NCBI GenBank assembly: GCA_012032855.1
Contig: JAAUQA010000040.1
Coordinates: forward strand, 1 to 12,663
Reading direction: 5' to 3'
DNA: 12,663 nucleotides
Source: Candidatus Competibacteraceae bacterium
GTDB lineage: Bacteria > Pseudomonadota > Gammaproteobacteria > Competibacterales > Competibacteraceae
Shown: positions 1 through 9,343 of the stretch, one piece after another
Position numbering within the stretch: the stretch's first letter is position 1
Layout of the letters: each line of letters begins with the position of its first letter
The notes under the pieces: model-generated
Seen by the model: the letters and a program-made list of their open reading frames with translations, nothing else
What the model was told of the DNA's origin: nothing
Databases searched by the model: none
Program-made: the position numbers and the translations under genes

Positions 1-40
1 GCAAACCCTTGTATCAGCCTTTTGCATAGTCCCTAACGAT

Positions 41-1230
41 GTGGAAGCCAGCCTAAGCTTAGGCGTGCTCGGAATGGGTTTTGTGCTTGCGGTACTGTTG
101 GGCGCCGTGATGCACAGAACCCATTTTTGTACTATGGGGGCGGTTTCCGATTGGGTGAATATGGGCGCGACCCAGCGGTTGCGCGCCTGGTTACTGGCCA
201 TCGCCATCGCCTTACTCGGCGTGGTGATCATGGAGGGGTTGGGCGTCGTCGATTTCACCGAAACCCATCCACCCTACCGCAGCGCTCAGTTCGCTTGGTT
301 GTCGCAGTTACTCGGCGGGATACTGTTTGGCGTCGGCATGACCCTGGCAAGCGGTTGCATCTCGCGGAATCTGGTTAGGCTGGGGGAAGGCAGCGGCAAA
401 GCGCTGTGCGTCGTGATCGTGCTCGGGCTATGCGTCTATGGCTTGAATGAAACGCCGTTATCTGGGTTCGTGCAGTGGCTACATTCCTTGGCCATTGAAT
501 TGAACCGCTATGGCATTGCGGGGCAGGATTTAGGCAGTTTGTTTGCTGCCGGTGTAGCTGCGAACCCGGAGACTTGCCGGTTAGTAATAGGATTACTGTT
601 GGCGGTCGTCATGCTGATCGTGATTCTGCGTTCAAGGGAGTTTCGCCATCATTCCGACGCCGTGATGAGTGGATCGGTGCTAGGGTTGGTGGTAGCGGGA
701 GGCTGGACTCTACCGGTGGTCCCTGGGGGCGAGAGTGGTCTGTTCAAGTTCAAGGATCGAATGATGCCAATGGGGTCACGCAGTCCTATTCCTTTGTCGA
801 TCCGTTGGGCGAACTGCTGATCTATCTGGGGCAACCCGATAATCCGTTGTTGCTGACTTTTGGGGTTGTTGCAGTCATGGGTGTCACAGTCGGCGCTTTG
901 CTTCATTCCGTGATCAGCAAGCAGTTTCGCTGGGAGTGGTTTTCATCCTGGGCTGATTTTCTGCGTCATCTCAGCGGTGCGCTTTTAATGGGCGTCGGCG
1001 GTGTGTTGGCAAAGGGTTGCACCATAGGACAAGGCATTTCGGGCGTATCCACGCTGGCCTTGGGACCGATTCTGACCTTGGGAGCGATGATTCTGGGCAG
1101 CGCTACGGCAATGAAAGTGCAGTATTACAAGATGCTATATGAAGATGCTAGCCTATGGGATGCGCTGCTGAGTGGGTTGGTTGATTTGCGCTTGTTGCCC
1201 CGTGCTGCGCGCCGACTTGAAGCGCTTTGA
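41..1230 (+). CDS. YeeE/YedE family (TsuA-like) sulfur-compound transporter, one frameshift
   Basis: Polytopic inner-membrane protein of the YeeE/YedE family, whose characterised member TsuA imports thiosulfate. Three cysteine motifs that the family uses for substrate passage are present: THFCTMGAVSD (Cys30), ASGCISRN (Cys106) and KGCTIGQG (Cys327 after correction). The reading frame shifts at about 709-712: the protein reads GGWTL in the first frame and continues TGGPWGREW in the next, so one base is missing just before ACC at 712. With one base restored the product is 396 residues, normal for the family. The start is taken as GTG at 41, giving MEASLSLGVLGMGF, which fits family N-termini. 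However, the frame stays open to the left edge and no clear ribosome binding site precedes 41, so an upstream start is possible. The substrate could be another sulfur or selenium compound; no sulfurtransferase partner is visible in the window. Confidence 0.85.
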
Positions 1231-1252
1231 CAAAATCACAGCAACGCGTGGG

Positions 1253-1280
1253 TTGCGATTTCGCCTTGTTGATATATAAT
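1253..1280 (+). promoter_or_regulatory. Probable sigma-70 promoter of tRNA-Lys
   Basis: A perfect -10 hexamer TATAAT lies at 1275-1280, with TTGCGA at 1253-1258 as a -35, 16 bases apart. The -10 ends 14 bases before the mature tRNA 5' end, as expected for a tRNA promoter with a short leader. The call rests on motif match and position only. Confidence 0.65.
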
Positions 1281-1294
1281 TGCCTGCTTCCTGG

Positions 1295-1370
1295 GGGCCG
1301 TTAGCTCAGTTGGTAGAGCATCGGACTTTTAATCCGCTGGTCGTTGGTTCGAATCCAACACGGCCCACCA
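1295..1370 (+). tRNA. tRNA-Lys(TTT)
   Basis: A complete 76-base cloverleaf. The acceptor stem GGGCCGT (1295-1301) pairs perfectly with ACGGCCC (1360-1366). The D arm is GCTC/GAGC (1304-1307 with 1316-1319). The anticodon loop CTTTTAA (1326-1332) carries TTT at 1328-1330. The T arm is GTTGG-TTCGAAT-CCAAC (1343-1359). The discriminator is A and CCA is encoded (1368-1370). The first pair of the anticodon stem is a T/C mismatch (1321 with 1337), which I recall in related gammaproteobacterial tRNA-Lys genes. The gene stands alone between the YeeE/YedE gene and a gene-free stretch. Confidence 0.97.
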
Positions 1371-1404
1371 TTTCCATGCCTTTACCCCTTGTCTGGCGAT
1401 GCTA

Positions 1405-1421
1405 AACTTGATTCTCAAGTT
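1405..1421 (+). other. Short perfect hairpin after tRNA-Lys, possible weak terminator
   Basis: AACTTGA (1405-1411) and TCAAGTT (1415-1421) form a perfect 7-bp stem with a three-base loop, 35 bases after the tRNA end. No U-tract follows and the stem is AT-rich, so it is at best a weak terminator or processing site. Confidence 0.3.
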
Positions 1422-1566
1422 ACATTTCCGATCTAACCTGTCATACCTCACGCAGTTAAGCAAGCTCTCTTGACAACATAAAAACTGCGGGCCGCAACCC
1501 AAGACGTTGAGTTTGATCCAAGCAGGCGTTACGTCTCTGCGACGCAGAAGGGGAACTCATCAAGCT

Positions 1567-1652
1567 TTGCACTGGACTTCTTGGTGAAGCGCCAATTAAA
1601 AAAGAATTGGCGAACTCCTGATCCAATACCTATTGAACTGCGTCCAATGCAA
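1567..1652. repeat. Nested inverted repeat, possible structured RNA or small mobile-element remnant
   Basis: Outer arms TTGCACTGGAC (1567-1577) and GTCCAATGCAA (1642-1652) pair at 10 of 11 positions. Inside them is a perfect 8-bp hairpin, CGCCAATT (1590-1597) with AATTGGCG (1605-1612) around an AAAAAAG loop. No coding sequence is apparent in this stretch on either strand. The layout suits a structured transcript or a decayed miniature element; the sequence alone does not decide between them. Confidence 0.4.
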
Positions 1653-1705
1653 GTAAATCCGCCAGGGGCTCTGCCGCTGCGCGAAGTGCCGAGATAACAG
1701 CCCTA

Positions 1706-1784
1706 AGGATGAGCTGAGCTCGCGAAGCGCATCGGTCGAGAGGGCAAAACGCGAAAGATGCGCTCCACTGCTTCAGCGCATCCT
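1706..1784. repeat. Paired palindromic interspersed-type repeat (REP/BIME-like)
   Basis: Two 28-base units face each other at 1706-1733 and 1757-1784, separated by 23 bases. One matches the reverse complement of the other at 21 of 28 positions. Each unit is itself a hairpin: the second is GATGCGCT (1757-1764) with AGCGCATC (1775-1782), a perfect 8-bp stem. The first has the same stem with one mismatch. The AGGATG...GCGCATC core resembles dispersed palindromes I have seen in gammaproteobacterial genomes. The element sits just upstream of pspA and ends about 90 bases before its start. Confidence 0.55.
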
Positions 1785-1800
1785 ACAGGCTGTGATCCCC

Positions 1801-1825
1801 TTGAACAAATATTCCCCACTATAAT
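1801..1825 (+). promoter_or_regulatory. Candidate pspA promoter (weak)
   Basis: A perfect TATAAT lies at 1820-1825, 46 bases before the pspA start. The only -35-like hexamer, TTGAAC at 1801-1806, is 13 bases away, which is too close for a good sigma-70 promoter. No sigma-54 -24/-12 pair, as used by E. coli pspA, was found near it. If this is the promoter it probably needs an activator or uses a poor -35. Confidence 0.3.
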
Positions 1826-1848
1826 TTCCCTTGCAACTGTATTAGTTC

Positions 1849-1865
1849 CCATCCCTTTCGGATGG
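1849..1865 (+). promoter_or_regulatory. Hairpin over the pspA leader
   Basis: CCATCC (1849-1854) pairs with GGATGG (1860-1865) around a CTTTC loop, ending six bases before the pspA ATG. The 3' arm GGATGG is the only purine-rich sequence that could serve as ribosome binding site, so the hairpin could limit translation. The stem is short and no experimental support is available. Confidence 0.3.
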
Positions 1866-1871
1866 TATCCC

Positions 1872-2548
1872 ATGCCTAACTTATTTAAACGTATCAGCGA
1901 TGTGATTACTGCCAACCTCAACGACCTAGTAGATCGAGTGGAAGACCCGGAGCGGATGATCAAACAACTCATCCGCGAAATGGAAGAAAATATTAGCAGC
2001 GCCAAAGAGAGTGTGATCGATGCCTTGGCCAGCGAAAAGCAGTTGGGTAAGGAATTGGATAGCCAGCGTCGTCAAGCCGATGAGTGGCACAAGCGTGCTC
2101 GCCAGGCGCTGGAAGCAGGTAACGAGTCCCTGGCCCGAGAAGCGTTGGCACGTAAAAAGGAGCACGATAGTCTCGTCAATAATCTTGATCAGTCCTGGCA
2201 ATCCGCTAAACGCACCAGCGAGCGTCTGAAACTCAGCTGCGCGCCTTGGAAGGAAAACTGGAAGAAGCCCGGTTGAAGAAAGGCAGTTTGGTAGCTAGAA
2301 AACGGGCCGCACAGGCGCGCGATCAGATGGGCCAGATTCGTGATCATATGAAAACGGGTCTCGATACGGAAGCGTCTTTCAACCGTATGGAGGATAGAAT
2401 CGACGAAATGGAAGCTCGCTTGGAAGCCCGCGAGGAACTGGATGAGGGGCACAGCGAGCTGGAGCGGGAATTTCTGCGGATGGAGGTGGACAGCGAAGTT
2501 GAGGCCGATCTGGCTGCCCTCAAGAAGGAATTAGGCAAACCCGACTAG
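1872..2548 (+). CDS. pspA: PspA/IM30 family phage shock protein A, one frameshift
   Basis: Peripheral membrane coiled-coil protein of the ESCRT-III-like PspA/Vipp1 family, which binds the inner face of the cytoplasmic membrane and protects it under stress. The N-terminal amphipathic helix is clear (MPNLFKRISDVITANLNDLV), followed by EDPERMIKQLIREMEE and long charged heptad-rich helices. The reading frame breaks at 2229-2231: restoring one A to this AAA run gives SERLKTQLRALEGKLEEARL and a 225-residue protein, close to the 222 of E. coli PspA. The ATG at 1872 is chosen because it begins the conserved helix; the frame is open further upstream to 1758, but that part lies in the repeat. No pspB, pspC or pspF is present. 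The next gene, 75 bases downstream on the same strand, is the giant membrane protein, suggesting joint transcription. Confidence 0.93.
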
Positions 2549-2592
2549 CGCTTTCCGCACCCCGGCGCGGTTCTGCGTTGTCGGGTAACGCA
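2539..2592 (+). other. Competing hairpins between pspA and the giant membrane protein gene
   Basis: TGCGTT (2574-2579) can pair with AACGCA (2587-2592). Alternatively ACCCGAC at the pspA stop (2539-2545) can pair with GTCGGGT (2580-2586), which forms the loop of the first hairpin. There is no U-tract, so this is not a standard terminator. It could tune the ratio of the two products or affect mRNA stability. Confidence 0.25.
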
Positions 2593-2623
2593 AGACTAAC
2601 CGGGTTTTCCGATCGAGGCAGCT

Positions 2624-5600
2624 ATGGAACTGTGGGTGTTTTTAGGGCTGGTGGCATTCGTTTGGCTGATTTCACCGATCATCCTGCTCATCGCTCTGCT
2701 TATTACTCGTAATAAACTCAAGCAGTTCCGCGCAGAGGGATCTCCTCAGCCGATTGCATATCAAAAACCGACTCCGGTTCCGGCTATGCATATCGCAGCC
2801 GGTAATCGCTATTCGACGGTCGTTCTGGAAAACTTCATTCTGCTGCATTTGGAACTGCGTCGCCAAGCGCGAGCCGAAACGCTGACCGCAGCCCAATATG
2901 CAACCTTGACCGAGCAATTGGATACGCTGTGGAGCCGCTATCTGGCGGGTATACAGCTGTCCCCGGATAGTGACGATTGGCGCGAACGACGCAGGGATGC
3001 GTGGAACCACTTTGCCGACTTGGCTGCCCAGCCGCCCGGTCCACCACCTTGGCAAACCGCTACCAGACAAGAATCCGAGCCCGAAGCACAACAGCCATCC
3101 ATATCGATTCCGCCCGCCAAGCTGACCACGCATCCGATCGAATTACCTCCACCCCCTTCTGTACCAAAACCGCCTGTCATTTCACAATCTGCTCCCGCAT
3201 TCGTCACCAAACAGCCTGAACCCGAGTCGCTTGAAACGGATTGGTCACCTGCCGAACCGAGCGCCTTCGAACGGCTATTAGAACGCATATCCGGCTGGCC
3301 GAAACTGGCGGTGCCGTTTCTGGTCCAGAACATCGGCTGGTTTATCGGCGGTTTTTGTTTGATTGCCGGCACAGTATTCCTGGTGCGGAATACCTCCGGT
3401 TTCCTATTCGCTCTAGTCGTATTCGCCAGTCTGATGGGTTATAGCGGCTTTCTGCTCTGGGCCGGCTATCAGTTGCGCTCAAAAAGGCCGGAGCTCAGTA
3501 CAGCCAGCGGCGTGCTGTTAAGCATTAGCATGTTGTTAGTGCCATTGAATGTGGCAGTTGCCGCGCGATTGATTGCTTCGGCCGAAGGCGCGTTGCTGAC
3601 TGTGAGCATAGGATTGACCGGTGTGGCGCTGGCGGGATTGTATTGGGCCGTGAGCTTGGCCAGCACCCTCATGGATCGCTCGTTGCGGGGTTTACATCCG
3701 CGTCTGGTGGTGGCGATGGCGGCAGTGCAACTGGCTGTTCCCGCCCTGCCGAGTGCGCCACATTGGCTTTGGTTGGCAGCTTTACATGGCGTTTTATTGG
3801 CGCTGATGGGCTACGGACTATTCGCATTCACCCGCCACTGGGTGCGCAACTGGTTCATCGATCAACGCCGCACCGCCTACTATGCCGGCGGCTTGTTGGT
3901 TTATACCGCAGCGGTGTCATTCATTCATCTAACCTGGGCCTATCCGGGCAGGCTGCCGGATGGATATTTCGGCCCATTCTTGATGATTCTCAGCGGCTTG
4001 CTGTTCCAGGTCGATGCCGCGTTCAAGGACTGGGTCAATAAGTATCCTGCTCTGTCCCGCTTCACTTTCGGTTTATACGGGCTGTCGGCGCTGGCTATCG
4101 CAGTGGGTATACAAGGCACGGTCCCCGGCATCATCACTCTGGGGTTAGGAGCCGGGCTTTACGGTTGGGTGACGTGGCGCTATCTAACCTGGCCACCGCT
4201 TTATTTGATGCTGGCTTGTATAAGCGGTGCCTACGGCTTGTTGGTACTGAAACCACTAGTCTACGAACTCTATTTTCTGGCGAGCCTTCCGGGGCTGATC
4301 GGGTTGCTGGGAGTAATCCGTTGGGCCCAACCTCGTTCCCGCAATCTAGCGCAGCAATGCTTTGGCGTATTTAGCCTGCTCTTGGCTGGACTGGCTGGCT
4401 GGAGTTTGTATTGGGCAGAACCGGGCCTGCCGGGAATGTCTACAGCGTTGATCGCCAGCGCTGGCTTGTATTTTTTAACCCGACAAACGCTGATTCCACT
4501 CGCTCTGTCCGCTCGCACGGAAACGGCCGTGTGGTATATGGTCACGCTGTTGGCTACGGTCGCTGTACTTTATTCTCCATCCACCACATTGCTGAGCCGC
4601 GAATGGCAGTGGGCATTCGGTTGTGCTGGTCTAGCGATGCTATGGACCTGGCGCGGTTTGAGTGGCCTTCGGCGGTTTCCTCAACGGGCGCCGGTTTTCT
4701 GCTGAGCGCTCTGCTTAATGTGTTGCTGGCGCTGGGAATCGGCTTAGCGAGCAGTTGGCTGTCGTCCCATGATCTATCCGCTTTGATGCTGTTGCTGGCG
4801 ATTCTGGGCGGGGTGTTGCTCTGGCAAAGTCTGCAGCTGCGTCGGCAGTTATTGTTTTACGGTCTGCTGTTGTGCTGGGGTGCGGCGGGGGCGTTATTCA
4901 AAGCTGAATATCTGCCGAGTTCCGGGGTTGGTTTAAGCCAGTTTTTACTGGTGTTGCCATTATGGGCATTGTTATGGTGGTTGCAGCACCGCTTTCCTTT
5001 GGAACGGCCCAGTGCAGAAGAGATCGTCGGTCCAGAGGATGACGAGGATAAAGATGTCCCAACGGACTGGATAAGCCGGTTTTTCACCCCGCAACCGCTA
5101 CACCCCGTCTCGGTAGTCCGTCAGCCGTTGGCGCAAGTGTTGATCCTGCTTTGGTTGATCGGTTTCGGTCAGTTGACAGTTTATCTATTCAATCAGGGTT
5201 TAACTCCAGCTTGGCCCTGGAGCGCTGCAGCGGGTGCTTTGGCCACTGTTTTGGTGTTCGGTTATTTCCAGTCACTGATCTGGATCGTTTACCCTCCGCT
5301 GTTGCTGGGTTTGGGATCGATACTCGGTTTTTTGGGGGGAATGAACGTAACGCCAGCGCTATTCAGTGTGGCGGCGGCTCTCTACGCCTTGCTGTCGTGG
5401 CTATTAGGCGTTCGCTTGCTTAATCAACCGTTGACTTCTCGCTTGGCAAGAGCGTTGTACTTCGTTACGGATAGCAAAACGAACCGCCATACCGTGGAAC
5501 AGAGTTTGTTGTTGTGCACGTCGCTCATCGCCGGCTTCGCTGTGCCGTTCTCTTTGCTAGTGGGTATTGACCAGGGACCCAGTGCAGCACCGCTCATGGC

Positions 5601-8600
5601 ATTGGTTGTCAGCGGCTTATTTTTTGGATTGGGTGCCTGGCATTACCGTCTCAGTGCCCAAAGTTATGCGGTTCTGGCCACGCTGACGATAGCAGTGTGG
5701 TTGCTGGATTTCTGGCGAGATACTCCAATCTGGGTGGGGATCGGGCAAGCATCTGCCAATGCGCTGTTGAGTTTAGTTATGGTCGGCATCGCACTGATGT
5801 TGGAGCAGCGACCAACGGTCATTACCGGGCGTTTCAACCTCTACTGTCAACCATTGCGGACAGTTTCTGTAGTGTTGGCTCTACTGGCCGCAATTGATGT
5901 GCCGTTCTTGATGTATCCATTGCTCGGTTTCGTGCCTGTTAGCTGGATTGACAGTCTGACGCTGCTGATAGCGGGTGCCGCACTGTTATTGTCGACATTC
6001 GGTCGGCTGTACTGGAGTGTATTGGGCGTCTTCCTCGTTACCTGGGCTGTTTACGGGTTGGCAAGCAGCTGGTTTGTTACACCTTGGCCAGCTTACAGCG
6101 GCTTGGTATTGTCGGTATTGGCCTTTACCGAAGCAACGTCAGCGAATTATTTGGATTATCGAAGCGAACGGTGGGATGCGCTTCGCCAAGCCTTATATGT
6201 GGTTGCGGGACTGGCCTACGGTATTGCGCTGTTGGCGGCTGTGTTGAGTTTCCTGCAAGGCGATTCGCGTTTGCCCGGCCTATTGGCGGTGCTTAGCCTA
6301 GGGTTGTTGCCACTCTTGAAACCGCTGGAGACTGCTCCTTTTTGGCGTAGCATTGGGGTCGCTTCGCTGTTGACGGCTTTGCTCTACAGTCTGGCAACTT
6401 TACGCGTCGGACCGATCAGCCCATACGGGTTATTGATTGCCATTGTTTGGGGCTATGCCTTTTGGTTTGTCGGCAACACGCTGATCGCTCGCTTTAACAC
6501 GCGCTGGCCGTTCTGGGCGCTGGCTGAAGCACCCTGCCCTGGTTGGGCCTATTGGTTGTGCTATTCGGTACTCTCACCGGTTTGACGTTACCCACTGCCG
6601 TCTTATTCATGATGGGGTTGTCGCTGTATCTGTTATTGATGATTCGCGATAGCGCTTGGGCCGTGTTCCCCTGGTCAGCGATCGCTGCTCTAGCGGTCGC
6701 CGGTTTGACGGTTGGCGAGCCCTGGTCAGCGCTTATGGCAGGAGAAGCGGAGGTGCTGTTCGGCATCGGCTGGCAACTAACGACGCTGATCTGGTTGAAT
6801 CTGTTGTTCCTGATCGTGCCGTTTTGGCGACACTATGGTACGGCCATTGCTACTCGATTGGCGTGGCAACGGGATGATCTGGTAATCCCGTTAGCTTGGC
6901 TACCCTTCGCTTTATTGCTGATACCGCTGGCGCAACTGCTGATGCTGGAGGGGTTATGGGCCTATGGCAATCTAAGTTCGGCGACCTCTTTTCCGGTCCC
7001 GCTTTGGGGAGCGGCTGCCCTGGTTGCGTCACTCGGCCATGCGCTGTGGGTGCAACCCAGTTGGTTTCAAGCACAGGCATTCGTCCTGGGTCTCTATGCT
7101 CTTCTGGCAGCCGGTGTGCTAGCTCTCATGGGATCTGCAGCATTACTGCCGCCGGTGAGTGCCCTTTGGAGTGGAACGTTGCTGTTGATCTGGCGCTACC
7201 GCTTGACGGATCAGGAAACCCTGACACGTGCGCTGAACAATTGGCTGTTCATCATGCCATTGCTGACCGGCGTGTTATTGCTGACTTTACCTGGAGTCGG
7301 TTGGGGAGAACGGACGGCGACATTGGGGGTTTTGGCGGTGGTAACAGCCGCGCAAGGTTGGTGGTGGGAACAGCGCAGTTGGCTGACTTTATCCCTGGGG
7401 TTGTTATTAGCCTGCGGTTACGCCCTGTGGCCGGCTGTGTTACCGCTCACGGATTGGCCATTATTAATGCCGTGGTATGCCTTACAGACGATGCTCATGG
7501 TTTGGGGCTTGACACTGCTTCACGGCAAATTTGAGCGTTGGTTAACAAAGCAAGCGGCACATTCAGTTCAACAACAGCGGGTAGAGCAACTCCAACAAGT
7601 TCTCTCAGAAGCCATCTCCGCCTTACTCATTTTACCTTTGCTGATGCTTGCGGCCCACGCGTTGCAAATATATGGGCATTTGGTGTTGCATTCGACAGCC
7701 TCCTTGCCGTGGTTGTTCGGCTCGACTCTGGACGCTTGGGCGTCCATCGTTAGTTGGGTGTTGTTGTTAGCCATGACAGTGAGGCTGGCTTGGCAGCCAT
7801 CCAACCGCGCCGAGTGGGTTTATGCCAGTGCATTGCTGGGATTGGCGTTAGCGGGTTATGTGCGCTTGGTCACTCTGGGTGTGACACCTTTTACGGTGCT
7901 GGAAAGCGGTGTGCTGATCGCAGTGGGCTATGGCGTTTTCATGCTGCAACGGCTCACGGGTTCGGTACCGCTGTACCGAGTTGCTTTTAGTTCTTCCGCT
8001 GTTGGCTTTGTTCATATTGCCGCCGCTGCAAACCATTTGGCAGGGCATGGGGCGGCATTGTTTGCTATGGGTGCGGACGAGCGGGTTTCGATCAGCGGGA
8101 TTCTATTGGCAGTCGCCGTCTTGTATATCGCGCTGAGTAGCACCCTGCATCGTCCATTACCTATCTATCTTGGAGTGCTCGCCCTGAACGCCGGAATTTA
8201 CCTGTGGGCGCCGCACTGGGCGAAGGATTCGGGGTTGTGGCAGTTTTACGTGATTCCCGCCTCTGTGACAGTGTTGGCCTTGTTGCATTGGCATCGACAG
8301 GAATTGCGGCCTGCGGTGTTGAACGGGGCGCGTTTGGCAACGATGAGCGTCTTATATGCCAGCGTGCTAGCGGATGTGTTCCAAGCACATACCGGACTGA
8401 TGGTCTTCGTGCTGGCACTGGCTCTGAATTTACTCGGCATCGCCCTGGGTATCGCGTTGCGGATTCGGGCGTTTCTGTATGCTGGGGTGGCATTTTTGGT
8501 ACTAAACGTGACCGGTCAATTGCTGCGTTACTACCCCGAACAGGGTTTATCGCGGGCGTTGATTTTGATCGGCCTGGGCGTTGCGATTACGGTCGGCATG

Positions 8601-8678
8601 GTCGGTTTCAATATAAAACGCGAAGCAATCATGCGACGGTTGCGGATCGTACGAGCGGATTTGGCCGACTGGGAGTGA
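2624..8678 (+). CDS. Giant polytopic membrane protein (about 2018 aa) of unknown function, two frameshifts
   Basis: The gene begins at ATG 2624 after GAGG at a five-base spacing. It encodes an N-terminal membrane helix (about residues 3-28), a soluble part to about residue 230 with a proline-rich linker (about 140-205), and then hydrophobic segments almost continuously to a basic tail ending ADLADWE. An acidic loop (PEDDEDKD) lies near residue 805. Two breaks are repaired by one base each: an extra T in the run 4695-4698 (gives APVFLLSALLNVLL), and a G after 6536 (gives APWPWLGLLVVLFG). The corrected length is exactly 2019 codons including the stop. I do not recognise a named domain; the closing segment (YAGVAFLVLN...LIGLGVAITVGM) resembles the ends of large DUF2339/DUF2157-type membrane proteins, but only by general style. 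Its position after pspA suggests an envelope role. It appears to lack an enzymatic domain. Confidence 0.8.
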
Positions 8679-8689
8679 AGAAAGCCAAT

Positions 8690-9147
8690 TTAGCCCTCAA
8701 GTCGAGTTGGGTCATGTGCATAATCCGGTCGCCAGTCACCCCCTTTCTCGAAAATCCGATGATCCGCGGGCAGCATGACCAGGGCAGTCGTCGTGACGTC
8801 CAAATATGCGCAGATACCTCGATATCCTGCGCGCGGTCAATTGTGCCGACCATGACGGTGCGCATTCGAGTGCGAGCGCTGTTGTCTACAAACAGTGCAG
8901 ATCCGCAAGCACCACAGAAACTGGTCGTTAGTCGGTTTCCAGAATCTGAGATCCGTTCATTCGCGTTTGGAGAACCGGTGATAACCGCAAAAGATTCGAC
9001 TGGAACGTGGATACAAGTGGCAAAAGCGCTTGAGGTAATTCTTTGACACTCAAGGCAGTGACACGTATAGGCGACAAATGGCGCGGCAGAGCACCGGTAT
9101 CGAATGGCTTGACAGCGACATCCACCTTCAAATGGGATTTCTATCAT
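8690..9147 (-). CDS. CENP-V/GFA domain zinc protein, one frameshift near the C-terminus
   Basis: Small cytoplasmic protein of the CENP-V/GFA (glutathione-dependent formaldehyde-activating) fold. The zinc-ligand cysteines are all present: GGCRC (Cys10, Cys12), CHCLEC (Cys29, Cys31, Cys34) and FCGACG (Cys78, Cys81), followed by the family's AHIWT segment. As read, the tail after LPW is unlike the family and runs into the giant gene. Restoring one C to the CC at 8779-8780 gives LPWVMLPADHRIFEKGGDW, the usual ending, and a TAA at 8690-8692, for 152 residues. AGGAG precedes the ATG at 9147 by seven bases. Most family members have no proven substrate, so a formaldehyde role should not be assumed. 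Its stop lies 11 bases from that of the convergent giant gene. Confidence 0.88.
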
Positions 9148-9234
9148 TTTGGTTCTCCTGATGGATTTTGATTACCAAGTCTAAAGGCCCAGATAATCGG
9201 CAGCAATTTAGTTCGTTGAGGAAATATCAATAAA

Positions 9235-9248
9235 CTTAATCTATTAAG
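9235..9248. promoter_or_regulatory. Candidate operator palindrome between divergent genes
   Basis: CTTAAT-CT-ATTAAG is a perfect palindrome with 6-bp arms, in the 196-base divergent region between the GFA-type gene (start 9147, -) and the small unknown gene (start 9344, +). Its position and size suit a regulator binding site. No regulator gene lies beside it, and AT-rich palindromes of this size arise by chance. Confidence 0.3.
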
Positions 9249-9343
9249 CCCTATCCTAAAAATTTTTCCGGCTATTTCGGATGGCCAAGGGACGTGGTGG
9301 CATTGAAGGCGTTCTCATGAATTTTTTCTTAAGAGGAGACTCC

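Noticed and set aside
1295..1370. tRNA-Lys as an integration site for an element
   Set aside because: I saw no second copy of the tRNA 3' end in the window and no integrase gene.
1470..1475. TTGACA as a -35 of a promoter in the tRNA-pspA gap
   Set aside because: No -10-like hexamer occurs at a usable distance; the following bases are GC-rich.
1703..2005. Minus-strand ORF of 100 codons over the pspA start
   Set aside because: It is antisense to the clear pspA N-terminus and to the palindromic repeat, with no family-like sequence.
6896..7534. Plus-strand ORF of 212 codons inside the giant gene
   Set aside because: It overlaps a frame that encodes continuous membrane helices and has Gly/Ala/Arg-rich shadow composition.
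8204..9046. Plus-strand ORF of 280 codons over the end of the giant gene and the GFA-type gene
   Set aside because: It is out of frame with the giant protein and antisense to the cysteine-rich GFA-type protein; its translation is shadow-like.
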